From CAVPJW01 sp963705525 (GTDB lineage Bacteria > Acidobacteriota > Vicinamibacteria > Vicinamibacterales > CAVPJW01), in contig CAVPJW010000007.1 in assembly GCA_963705525.1 (NCBI GenBank), positions 496,001 to 560,000 of the forward strand: 64,000 nucleotides of DNA. The letters are read 5' to 3'. The position numbers and the translations under genes are program-made. How positions within the stretch are numbered: position 1 is the stretch's first letter; each line of letters starts with the position of its first letter. Below the pieces are notes generated by a model. That model was not told the origin of the DNA and did not search any database. It saw nothing but the letters and a program-made list of their open reading frames with translations. Positions 24,473-36,674 of the stretch are shown in pieces.

Positions 24473-25729
24473 TCAAGGTTTCGCGGCGCGGCGGCTGATG
24501 ATGAACGCAGCGAGATCCACGCTGTCGCCCTGCTCGAGGCGCGGCCAGATCACACCCTGCCGTGCTGTCGCCTGTTCCTTCGCGGTTGCGTGATTCCACA
24601 TCGACGCTATGATGCCGATGGGCTGATCGAGGCCCGGTATCGCCAACAGATCGGGACCGACAGATTGTTGTCCGAATTTGTGACACGAAGAGCACTTGTC
24701 CGTGAACAACCGGTCGCCACGTGAGGGCGAGCCCGGCACACTCGCGTAGTTGACGAAGTAGAGATACGAAATCACATCGGCCATTTCCTGCCCGGAGAAG
24801 GTGGGGCGCGCCATGTTGAGGCGTTTGAACTCGGCGTCCATCTGCTGGCTGTGATTCCACATCAGACCGGCGATTTCCGCGACGGAGCGCGCCATGGTCC
24901 GACCACGGGCCCCGAGGTCCGGCGCGTTTTTCCCGCCACCGGCTCCCGCGATGGAGTGGCATGTGTTGCACCCTTTGTTCGCAAAGAGATCTCGACCGGC
25001 CTTCGGGTTCCCCAACTCGAAGATGGGTGGTTCGGGAGACGTCGCGCTCAATCCTGACTGCAGGTACGCGACGAGATCGGTCATCTCACGACCCTGGAAC
25101 GTCGGCCGAGGCACCCCGCGGGCCTGCATGACGGCGGTCATCGCAGGCGAATGTGCCCAGAGCGCCTGCGCAATGGTTATCGGCGCTTCATGGCCACGAT
25201 AGGCCGCGAGACTGGGACCGATCGCGGTCTGCCCCGCCGATGCTTCATGACATCCGGCGCAACCCTTCTTGACGAACACATTGCGCCCGAGCGCGGGGTT
25301 GCCCGTTTCACGAATCATCGAGTCGTAGTAACGGAACGCAGTCAGAAACGCCACCAGATCCGCGGCCTCTGAACCGGACAGGGTGGGGCGCTCAATCTTC
25401 CGCGTTTCGATTGCCTTGCGCATGACAGGTGCGTGGTTCCAGAAGCTGCCGGCCAGGTCCAGCACGTCGCCGAAAAAAGTGACCCGGCCGAGATCCGGTC
25501 CGGTCGCCGGACCACGTCCTCCAATACCGTGACAACTGGCGCAGCCCTTCTCCTTGAATACCTTGGCCCCTTCCCCAGGATGGTCGGGCAAATCTATGGA
25601 CAACAACACGCGATCGGCTTGCGCGGTCGCACGCCGGACGCTCGCGGCAAGGACGACGAGGACAGCCATCGAGCCGATGAGCGCAGGAAGAACGACAGGT
25701 GAACACCTTCGGGTGAGTTCGGTCGCCAT
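24473..25729 (-). CDS. Secreted tetraheme c-type cytochrome built of four tandem domains
   Basis: A protein of 418 residues with a signal peptide ending RATAQ. Four CXXCH heme sites occur at regular spacing: CASCH (63-67), CAGCH, CNTCH and CSSCH. Each heme starts a homologous domain of about 90-100 residues and is followed by a repeated tail. Examples are FWNHAPVMRKAI with RPTLSGSEAADLVAFL, LWAHSPAMTAVM with RPTFQGREMTDLVAYL, and MWNHSQQMDAEF with RPTFSGQEMADVISYL; the fourth is more divergent (MWNHATAKEQ). It is a periplasmic electron carrier, with internal duplication making a multiheme wire. A strong ribosome site (ggaggagc) precedes the ATG at 25729. No oxidase or dehydrogenase gene adjoins it, so its partner is unknown. 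Confidence 0.9.
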   Translation of the reverse strand: MATELTRRCSPVVLPALIGSMAVLVVLAASVRRATAQADRVLLSIDLPDHPGEGAKVFKEKGCASCHGIGGRGPATGPDLGRVTFFGDVLDLAGSFWNHAPVMRKAIETRKIERPTLSGSEAADLVAFLTAFRYYDSMIRETGNPALGRNVFVKKGCAGCHEASAGQTAIGPSLAAYRGHEAPITIAQALWAHSPAMTAVMQARGVPRPTFQGREMTDLVAYLQSGLSATSPEPPIFELGNPKAGRDLFANKGCNTCHSIAGAGGGKNAPDLGARGRTMARSVAEIAGLMWNHSQQMDAEFKRLNMARPTFSGQEMADVISYLYFVNYASVPGSPSRGDRLFTDKCSSCHKFGQQSVGPDLLAIPGLDQPIGIIASMWNHATAKEQATARQGVIWPRLEQGDSVDLAAFIISRRAAKP

Positions 25730-26003
25730 CTTGCTCCTCCCGTCGGGGGTCTTCTCCAGATTGAACTCGACGCGGACCGGATCATACGTCAGGAATGTTC
25801 AGAACCTGTTCGGAGTGTTGTCATGCGGTCCGGCATCTCGCTATTGCAGCAGACTGGGGATTTTTTCGCGAGATGGGGAAAGATTCGACTCGGCGCGGCA
25901 GGATCTACTGGAAATCCCAGGCTGAGTCGAGGCAGACCACTAACTGACACTGGCACAACACATGCTGAACGCATCATCAGCCCCGAATGGGGCCGGAGGA
26001 GCC

Positions 26004-26513
26004 ATGATTGCCATAAAGAAGGTCTTGGTCGCGACCGATTTCAGTCCGGCAGCTGAAACCGCCCTGATGTATGGCCGCACGTTTGCGCGCACGTTCGGTG
26101 GCAAGCTGTACGTGATACACGTCGTCGACGATTTTGCGGTGCGGCTGGCATCCGGTGAAGCCGCCGCCACCGGCCTGGCGCCGATTGACGTGCAGACCGA
26201 GATCGAACGTGCCGCTCGTCAGGAGCTGGACACGGTGGTGACTGAAACCGATCGGCGCGAACTGGGCGCCGTCGGGGTAATGAAGATTAGCCATAGTCCA
26301 GCCAATGAGATTACGGAATACGCGAAAGAAGCCGGCGTCGACATCATCGTGCTCGGCGCAACCGGACGCGGTGTCATCGATCGCATGCTGATGGGCAGCG
26401 TGGCGGACAAGGTCATTCGCCGGGCTCCGTGTCCGGTGCTCGCCGTCCGTCATCCCGAGCACGAATTCATCGTACCGGATGCCCTGCAAGTGGTCGAGCA
26501 CTCGAACAAGTAA
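26004..26513 (+). CDS. Universal stress protein (UspA family)
   Basis: A protein of 169 residues from the ATG at 26004, behind ggagga; an upstream ATG at 25962 is in frame but less likely. The single Usp domain begins IKKVLVATDFSPAAETALMY. It ends with the ATP-binding pattern G-x2-G-x9-G-S (GATGRGVIDRMLMGS), then RRAPCPVLAVR. Members are cytoplasmic proteins induced under starvation and redox stress. A Thr/Asp-rich middle region is normal for the family. The gene stands between the cytochrome (divergent) and an ABC ATPase (same strand, 54 bases). Confidence 0.92.
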   Translation: MIAIKKVLVATDFSPAAETALMYGRTFARTFGGKLYVIHVVDDFAVRLASGEAAATGLAPIDVQTEIERAARQELDTVVTETDRRELGAVGVMKISHSPANEITEYAKEAGVDIIVLGATGRGVIDRMLMGSVADKVIRRAPCPVLAVRHPEHEFIVPDALQVVEHSNK

Positions 26514-26567
26514 AATGCGACCGGTGGCTGGCGTGGCGCGCATGACGAGACGCAGCCTCCGATCGCT

Positions 26568-27449
26568 TTGGATTCTTCCACGAGCTCACTCCTGAATCGC
26601 GTTTCAAGCGACGGTCCGGTTCTCGCCACCGAAACGCCAGCCGTCGTGTTCGACGACGTTTCGTTGTCTTTCGACGACGACGTGGTGCTCCGCCACATCA
26701 GCTTTTCCGTGCTCGCCGGGCACATGACCATCCTCCTGGGCGCGAGCGGAGCCGGAAAGTCCGTCCTTCTCAAGTTGATCCTCGGTTTGCTGAAGCCTGA
26801 CTCGGGCAGCATCTGTATTAACGGCAAGCGGATCGACACGATGAGCGAGAAGCAGATGATGAACGTCCGTAACGACATTGGCATGCTGTTTCAGGAGAGC
26901 GCGCTCTTCGATTCGCTGACCGTGGCCGACAATGTCGGATACAAGCTCTGCGAGGAAACCGACATGCCGGCAGATGACATCCGGCGCCGCGTCGAGGAGG
27001 TCCTCGGATTCATCGGTCTGGAGGAGTACATCGACCGAATGCCCTCGGAGCTCTCGGGAGGACAGCGGCGTCGCGTGGCCATTGCACGCGCGATTGCCGC
27101 AAAGCCGGGCCTTCTGCTGTTCGATGAGCCCACGTCGGGGCTCGACCCAATCACCGCGAAAACGGTCGACGCGGAAATCATCAAACTGCGAGACGTCGAG
27201 CGCGTCACCTCCATCCTGGTGACCCACCAGCTCCAGGACGCCTTCTATGTCGCAACGCATGCGGCTCAGCGCCAGAACGGTCAGCTCACGATTGTGACGG
27301 CAGATCAGCAAAAGCGCGAGGAGGCCGAATTCATCATGCTGAAGGATGGCCGAATTTACTTTCAGGGGTACGCCGCAGCGCTCGGCGCCGCGACAGATCC
27401 CTACCTGAAGGAATTCTTGTCCGGATGGATTCCGCCGCTCGTCGTCTGA
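26568..27449 (+). CDS. ABC transporter ATP-binding protein, MlaF-like
   Basis: A protein of 293 residues starting at TTG 26568; no ATG or GTG in frame precedes the conserved part. All ABC motifs are present: Walker A GASGAGKS, Q-loop LFQESALFDSLTV, signature LSGGQRRRVAIARA, Walker B LLLFDEPTSGLDP and the switch His in VTHQLQD. The Q-loop LFQESALFDS is characteristic of the MlaF/Mkl group, which drives lipid trafficking between membranes with MlaE and MlaD. There is an insertion before the final strand (about 235-255). No MlaE or MlaD gene lies nearby, so the ATPase must work with partners encoded elsewhere. Confidence 0.88.
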   Translation: MDSSTSSLLNRVSSDGPVLATETPAVVFDDVSLSFDDDVVLRHISFSVLAGHMTILLGASGAGKSVLLKLILGLLKPDSGSICINGKRIDTMSEKQMMNVRNDIGMLFQESALFDSLTVADNVGYKLCEETDMPADDIRRRVEEVLGFIGLEEYIDRMPSELSGGQRRRVAIARAIAAKPGLLLFDEPTSGLDPITAKTVDAEIIKLRDVERVTSILVTHQLQDAFYVATHAAQRQNGQLTIVTADQQKREEAEFIMLKDGRIYFQGYAAALGAATDPYLKEFLSGWIPPLVV

Positions 27450-27499
27450 GTCACATCCTTGGATACGGCGTGTTCTCTTGGCTGGCTGGTGTCCGCCCC

Positions 27500-27542
27500 A
27501 AAAGAAAAAGAGCCCGCCTCGTCAACCTAGACGAAGCGGGCT
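27500..27542 (-). terminator. Rho-independent terminator of the rRNA operon
   Basis: On the minus strand a 13-bp stem (AGCCCGCTTCGTC pairing with GACGAGGCGGGCT, one G-T pair) with a 6-base loop is followed by CTTTTTCTTTT. It lies 12 bases beyond the 5S end. Confidence 0.92.
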
Positions 27543-27553
27543 CGTGGTAATAC

Positions 27554-27672
<119 letters not shown>

Positions 27673-27764
27673 AGGCGGTTGCCTGGGGTCCGTCGGCGCG
27701 GTCGCGGCTCGCGGGCCGCTGACGTCGCGCCGAACGATCGTCCCAAGCGATGTCAAAGAACGCT

Positions 27765-27801
27765 CAACTGAATATCCTGCAAACGGTAGTCTCCCGACCA
27801 C
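27765..27801. repeat. 3' arm of the 23S rRNA processing stem
   Basis: Positions 27765-27790 are the exact reverse complement of 30947-30972 (26 bp), and after a small mismatch 27794-27801 pairs with 30935-30942 (8 bp). The two arms enclose the 23S gene and would form a long duplex in the precursor, the kind cut by RNase III. Confidence 0.85.
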
Positions 27802-27817
27802 GAACGTTAATGAATTA

Positions 27818-30814
<2,997 letters not shown>

Positions 30815-30835
30815 AATTGGAACTGATCGAAGACT

Positions 30836-30915
30836 GGCTTCGAACTACAGGCTTCAGGCTCCAGCACGAAATGCGTGTGCCAAAGCCCGCAGCCTGTAGC
30901 CCGGAGCCTGCCTGC
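30836..30915. repeat. Word repeat in rRNA spacer (caggcttcaggct / agcctgtagcc)
   Basis: A left arm with acaggcttcaggctcc and a right arm with gcagcctgtagcccggagcc are roughly complementary, giving an imperfect hairpin just upstream of the 23S processing stem. Confidence 0.65.
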
Positions 30916-30934
30916 GTCAGTTCCCTGCGTTTTT

Positions 30935-30972
30935 GTGGTCGGAAAAACTACCGTTTGCAGGATATTCAGTTG
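30935..30972. repeat. 5' arm of the 23S rRNA processing stem
   Basis: This is the partner of 27765-27801. Immediately upstream on the transcript (30970-30981) lies GCTCTTTGACAA, close to the rRNA antitermination boxA consensus TGCTCTTTAACA. Confidence 0.8.
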
Positions 30973-30989
30973 TCAAAGAGCTCGGTGAC

Positions 30990-31062
30990 GCTTGAAGTTC
31001 TTGGTGCTTAGGAACTAGCTCTTAATAAGAACCAAGAACCAAGAACCCAGAACTAAAGAACT
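30990..31062. repeat. Word repeat in rRNA spacer (gttcttgg / ccaagaac)
   Basis: The arms gaagttcttggtgcttagga and agaaccaagaacccagaact can fold back on each other. It is the same word family as the repeats at 36214-36305, 37850-37905 and 59168-59210. Confidence 0.65.
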
Positions 31063-31079
31063 GGAGCGTCAGTTCAACG

Positions 31080-31155
31080 TGGTGGAGAATACCGGGCTCG
31101 AACCGGTGACCTCCTGGTTGCAAACCAGGCGCTCTCCCAGCTGAGCTAATTCCCC
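31080..31155 (-). tRNA. tRNA-Ala (anticodon TGC)
   Basis: On the minus strand GGGGAATTAGCTCAGCTGGG begins a normal cloverleaf. The anticodon stem CCTGG/CCAGG encloses loop TTTGCAA (anticodon TGC), and the T-arm GGTTCGAGCCC follows. The acceptor pairs GGGGAAT with ATTCTCC, and ACCA is encoded. It occupies the usual position between 16S and 23S. Confidence 0.97.
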
Positions 31156-31351
31156 CGAACGTTCAAAGATCCACAATCCACCGCAGCCACAGTCTCGCGT
31201 GTCCGGCTGCGGACCGGAGTCAAACGCCGAACGTGTGTCAGTGATTGGAAGCGTCGGTAGGATCGAACGGGAGGGTGGTCCGCGAGTCGAGGCTACCTGG
31301 CGCTATGCACTACGCAATCAGCGAACTCCTTGATTCCAAGTTATCCGTTTT

Positions 31352-31428
31352 TCGGTTATCAGTTTTCAGTTGGCGCGTGCGTTGGTGACTGAGAACTGAT
31401 AACTGACGACTGAAAACCAAATAACTCA
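31352..31428. repeat. Word repeat in rRNA spacer (cagttttcag / ctgaaaac)
   Basis: The left arm ggttatcagttttcagttgg and the right arm actgacgactgaaaaccaaa are near reverse complements, with gactgagaactgataactg between. It lies between the two tRNA genes. Confidence 0.7.
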
Positions 31429-31432
31429 GTAC

Positions 31433-31510
<78 letters not shown>

Positions 31511-31530
31511 TGTTATCGGCCGATTCTCTC

Positions 31531-31548
31531 AAAACTAGATAGTGCGTG
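31531..31548. repeat. 3' arm of the 16S rRNA processing stem
   Basis: aaaactagatagtgcgtg is the exact reverse complement of 33420-33437 in the leader; the pair flanks the 16S gene and would form an 18-bp precursor stem. Confidence 0.85.
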
Positions 31549-31582
31549 TTGGCGACAACCTGAGGTAACCAGATCGATCTGA

Positions 31583-31646
31583 GTCGGCTTCGGACTTCGG
31601 GCTGCGGGCTTCGGGCAGGAGCCTAAAGCCTGTAGCCTGGAGCCGT
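31583..31646. repeat. Word repeat in rRNA spacer (cttcgggc / agcctgtagcctgg)
   Basis: Repeated words ggcttcggacttcgggctgc and aaagcctgtagcctggagcc lie between the 16S 3' end and the tRNA-Ile side of the spacer; the arms are partly complementary. Confidence 0.6.
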
Positions 31647-31656
31647 CACCATGCTC

Positions 31657-33214
<1,558 letters not shown>

Positions 33215-33552
33215 AGTTCGCTGCCCACCCTCGCGCCGAAGCGCTCAGGCAGGATCAACTGATTAACGCGAGCGCCTGTTGATTTGGCTCTTGCGTTGTT
33301 CTACTTACGTGTTCTGAGAAGCCACCAGCTTTCAGCCCTCAGCTCTCAGCCTTTGAGGACTGAGGACTGACGACGTACGACTGACAACTTCCCTTGCTGA
33401 TTACTCAAGGCTGTGCTTTCACGCACTATCTAGTTTTCAAAGAACCGGCGCATTTCAGCCGGGTTTGACCGGCCGAAACGATTCCCCGACCAGTTTTCGG
33501 TCGTTTTTGGGGGAACCTTCTAAGGTTACTAGAGAGACAGGATCCCTGTCAA
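33215..33552 (-). promoter_or_regulatory. rRNA operon promoter and leader
   Basis: Read on the minus strand, TTGACA (33547-33552), an 18-base spacer and TAACCT (33523-33528) form a likely sigma70-type promoter. The leader then carries a boxA-like GTTCTTTGAAAAC (33433-33445), the 16S stem arm (33420-33437) and a word-repeat hairpin (33317-33391). No gene is seen from 33215 to 33738. Confidence 0.7.
33317..33391. repeat. Word repeat in the rRNA leader (cagctttcag / gactgaggactga)
   Basis: Arms ccagctttcagccctcagct and gactgaggactgacgacgta are imperfect reverse complements. It is the same family as 31352-31428 and 37803-37850. Confidence 0.65.
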
Positions 33553-33738
33553 CCCTTAACCGTCTCTCCTGCTCACGCGCCTGTTTGAGGATGTCTTCGA
33601 CTCGAAGGACCCAACCCCGACGGGGCGTTCATTCAGTGTGGTTCGCAGCGCATCCATTGCCGCACATACGGCCGGCCAACAGACACGTGCTGAAGCAATG
33701 ATACGCGAACGGACTCCCGAACGCAAACGACGCGCGGA

Positions 33739-34962
33739 TCAGGCGAGCCAATCACGCCCGGCCACCCACAAGATCTGCAGGCCTCCGAGATTGCCCACGA
33801 AGAAGATCGGCCAGAACCAACGGCTGGCAACCGGCAGAAGCAGGTTGAACGACACCGTCAGCGGCAGGAGCACGCGGAGATAGGCCGCGGGCACGCCTTC
33901 CCAGACGCCGTGCCCGAGCGTCAGGAGCAGCACGACGAACCCAGCGCCAGCGCGCCACCACGCCAGCCGCGACCGCCTCCAGCCCACGATCCCGAGCACC
34001 TGCACCGTCATCGCAATGAGGCTCAGCACGATGACGATCGAGATCGTGCGGCCATGCGCCACTCCCGAGAGAGCATGGCGCCACGACCAGATGTAGCCCT
34101 CCAGCCGCGGAACGAGCGGCGCGCCCGAGGCATACGTGACGGTCGGATAGATCGTCCGCACATACTCGAACCAGAGAAGAGCCGGGGCGATGGCGATTGC
34201 AATCCATCCGAGTTGTCGAATCCACCCGCGCGGACGGCGTTCGGCTGGATCGACCAATACCCCAACGGCGAGGAGATTCGTCTCACGTCCGAGACCGGCG
34301 AGCGCCAGAACGCACGCGGCTGCTCCTCGGCGATTGGTGTCGACGGCGACGATCGCGATGGCCATCAGGAGCAGGCTGGGACCATCGAGCATGGCGTCGC
34401 GCACCGACCAAAGCATTCCGGGGCTGAACAGACACGCGCACCATTGTGCGACGCGCCGCGGCGAATCGGCCGGAAGCCATCGCGTCAGAATCCAGGCCAC
34501 GAGCAGCCACGAAACAACGTTCTGGAGCGCGTACACCTGGACGATCCATGCGGGCCGCCCCAGACCCAGCGCGTACGCCGTCCACGAAAAGAACATCCGC
34601 TTCGCGCGATAGTCCGCATCGTCGAGCGCCAGCCCGGTCGCGGGATCACGTAACAACGGATCCATCGCCAACTGCACATAAAACTGACCGTCGTCTCCGC
34701 CTCCGGGCTCGATGACGCGAGGAAGCTCGCGCACGACAGGCAGCCGACTCGACTCGAATCGCGCACCGAAGCGGATGAGTTCGCTGAACCCCAGGTCGGG
34801 TCTGTAGAACTGCGAGACGAAGATCAGGAAGATGAGAACGCCAGCGGCGTGAAGCGGCCAGAGCCGCCCGAAACGGGAGATCGTCTCGGCGACGATATCG
34901 ACAACCCGCGCCCTGGCTCCGGTCGTCGGATGAAGAGCCGGGTTCGTTTCAGGCTGCCTCAA
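33739..34962 (-). CDS. Polytopic membrane protein, cell-surface glycopolymer formation type
   Basis: A protein of 407 residues with about ten hydrophobic segments. After the first helix an external loop carries EPGGGDDGQFYVQLAMDPLL, a motif typical of the AZOBR_p60025-type 'cell surface glycopolymer formation' family and related GT-C-like membrane enzymes. Further Arg/Asp-containing loops (FSPGMLWSVRDAMLDGPS; AGLGRETNLLAVGVL) fit a lipid-linked sugar transferase, but this is not proven. Its start overlaps the stop of tyrS by four bases, so it is translated with tyrS. The link to tyrosyl-tRNA synthesis is probably only transcriptional. Confidence 0.72.
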   Translation of the reverse strand: MRQPETNPALHPTTGARARVVDIVAETISRFGRLWPLHAAGVLIFLIFVSQFYRPDLGFSELIRFGARFESSRLPVVRELPRVIEPGGGDDGQFYVQLAMDPLLRDPATGLALDDADYRAKRMFFSWTAYALGLGRPAWIVQVYALQNVVSWLLVAWILTRWLPADSPRRVAQWCACLFSPGMLWSVRDAMLDGPSLLLMAIAIVAVDTNRRGAAACVLALAGLGRETNLLAVGVLVDPAERRPRGWIRQLGWIAIAIAPALLWFEYVRTIYPTVTYASGAPLVPRLEGYIWSWRHALSGVAHGRTISIVIVLSLIAMTVQVLGIVGWRRSRLAWWRAGAGFVVLLLTLGHGVWEGVPAAYLRVLLPLTVSFNLLLPVASRWFWPIFFVGNLGGLQILWVAGRDWLA

Positions 34963-36209
34963 CCCGACTCCCGGTTCGACGCAGGGATCGGCGTCGTCAC
35001 GCTATGGATTCGGGCGATGCTCAGTTTCCCGACCTGGATGGTATGAAGGCCGTCCGGCAGCGACCACGTGGGCTGATCAATCACGGCGCCATCAATTCTG
35101 ACGGCCTTCTGCTGGATCTTCCGGGTGGCATCGCTCATGGACTCGGCGAGCTTGAGCTGAACGATCACCCGCCGCAGCACCTTGTCAGCCGGCGGACCTT
35201 CGAGCGTCACAACAGGCAGATCGGTCGGGATTTCCTTGCGTGAGAATCGCCGCTCGAATTCGATCGCCGCCGCGTCCGCCTCGGCTGCGCTGTGGAAATC
35301 TGTGACGATCAGTTTCGCCAGATCCACCTTCGCCTGCTTGGGATGGAGCTCGCCACGGGCCACGCGTGCACGGAGCTCATCGAGCCCTGCCGAGGAAATG
35401 TTCGTCAGGAGCGCATAGTAGCGCCACATCAATTCGTCGGAAATCGACATCAGCTTGCCGAACATGTCGGCCGGCGGCTCGGTGACTCCGACATAGTTGC
35501 CGAGACTCTTCGACATTTTGTCCACGCCATCGAGCCCTTCGAGCAGCGGCGTCGTCATGACGAGCTGCGGCTCGAGGCCGAATGAGGGCATGATGTCGCG
35601 CCCGACGTTGAGGTTGAACAGCTGATCAGTGCCGCCCAGCTCGGCGTCGGCCTTCAGCGCGACGGAATCGTACGCCTGTGCGAGCGAATACAGGAATTCG
35701 TGAATCGCGATCGGCTGACCCGATTCGTACCGCTGCTTGAAATCGCGCCGTTCGAGCATCTGCGCCACGTTGTACCGCGCGGCCAGCCTGATGAATCCTT
35801 CGCTCCCAAGCGGGCCAAGCCATTCGCTGTTGAACCGGACGACCGTTTTCGCCGGATCCAGAATCTTGAAGACCTGGGTCTTGTAGGTCTCGGCGTTCCG
35901 GTCGATCTGATCGCGCGACAGCGGGGGACGCGTCTTCGATCGGCCCGTCGGATCCCCGATCATGCCGGTGAAATCGCCGACCACATAGACGACGGTGTGG
36001 CCGAGATCCTGAAAATCCTTCATCTTCCGGATCAGGACCACATGACCGAGATGTAGATCCGGCGCCGTCGGGTCGAACCCCACCTTCACGACGAGAGGCT
36101 TACCGGTCGCGATGGACCGCTCGAGTTTGGCGCGGAGCTCGTCGCGACGGACGATATCGACGCAGCCGTTGGTCAGGCGGGTGAATTGAGTATCGAGGTC
36201 GGGGGACAT
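34959..36209 (-). CDS. tyrS: Tyrosyl-tRNA synthetase
   Basis: A protein of 416 residues that charges tRNA-Tyr. The class I signatures are present: HLGH within PTAPDLHLGHVVLIRKM, and KMSKS within LDGVDKMSKSLGNYVG. The KMSKS form (not KFGKT) places it in the TyrZ-like branch of bacterial enzymes. A C-terminal S4-like RNA-binding segment follows (LAESMSDATRKIQQKAVRID). I chose the ATG at 36209; the frame is open for 66 more bases upstream, but those encode the word repeat of the intergenic region. A membrane protein gene overlaps its end. Confidence 0.96.
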   Translation of the reverse strand: MSPDLDTQFTRLTNGCVDIVRRDELRAKLERSIATGKPLVVKVGFDPTAPDLHLGHVVLIRKMKDFQDLGHTVVYVVGDFTGMIGDPTGRSKTRPPLSRDQIDRNAETYKTQVFKILDPAKTVVRFNSEWLGPLGSEGFIRLAARYNVAQMLERRDFKQRYESGQPIAIHEFLYSLAQAYDSVALKADAELGGTDQLFNLNVGRDIMPSFGLEPQLVMTTPLLEGLDGVDKMSKSLGNYVGVTEPPADMFGKLMSISDELMWRYYALLTNISSAGLDELRARVARGELHPKQAKVDLAKLIVTDFHSAAEADAAAIEFERRFSRKEIPTDLPVVTLEGPPADKVLRRVIVQLKLAESMSDATRKIQQKAVRIDGAVIDQPTWSLPDGLHTIQVGKLSIARIHSVTTPIPASNRESG

Positions 36210-36213
36210 CCGA

Positions 36214-36305
36214 TAGTTCTTGGTTGTTTGTGCTGGGTGCTTAGGGTTCCTGGTTTTGTCCCAAGAACTTAACACTAAGCACTAAGTACCCAGAACTAAG
36301 AACTA
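36214..36305. repeat. Intergenic word-repeat hairpin (agttcttgg / ccaagaact)
   Basis: The left arm (agttcttggttgtttgtgct, gggtgcttagggttcctgg) and the right arm (caagaacttaacactaagca, cagaactaagaact) are imperfect reverse complements of about 45 bases. It fills the gap between tyrS and the LuxR-type gene. Confidence 0.75.
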
Positions 36306-36315
36306 CAGCGACCCA

Positions 36316-36564
36316 CTAGGTGTTCTTGAGTAGGCCTCGATAAGTCGCCAGGACAACGAGTTCCAGGCGATTGGCGACACCAAGCTTCCGGTAGAGGGTG
36401 GACAGCTGATTCTTGATGGTCTGGTCGCTCACGCCAAGGCGCTGGGCAATGGCCTTGTTCGAACAGCCGTCGAGCAGGGCCGCAACGATCTCACGCTGGC
36501 GCGGGGTCAGCTGCGGGACCGGATGGGAACCCGGGGTCGATGCCGAGAGATCTGGCATTTGCAT
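36316..36564 (-). CDS. Short LuxR-type DNA-binding protein
   Basis: A protein of 82 residues (ATG at 36564; a GTG at 36579 would add five). Almost the whole chain is a LuxR/GerE helix-turn-helix: LTPRQREIVAALLDGCSNKA, IAQRLGVSDQTIKNQLSTLY, RKLGVANRLELVVLA. There is no receiver or ligand domain, unlike most family members, so it is a free-standing DNA-binding domain. It may be a small regulator or a remnant of a response regulator. It lies beside a Ser/Thr kinase gene on the same strand, 95 bases downstream. Its target is unknown. Confidence 0.85.
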   Translation of the reverse strand: MQMPDLSASTPGSHPVPQLTPRQREIVAALLDGCSNKAIAQRLGVSDQTIKNQLSTLYRKLGVANRLELVVLATYRGLLKNT

Positions 36565-36674
36565 CACCACACCCCCCACACGCCTCCAAAGCGGTTGGCG
36601 GGTACTGGTACTGTCGGGCTACTTCCATTGGACGGACACGCCTCGCATTTTCCCGGCGCTGGCCGGCCTACGGC

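Noticed and set aside
25834..25875. Inverted repeat catctcgc...gcgagatg between the cytochrome and UspA genes as a terminator
   Set aside because: The T-run lies in the loop, not after the stem, and the neighbouring genes are divergent, so no terminator is needed. It may be chance or a weak operator.
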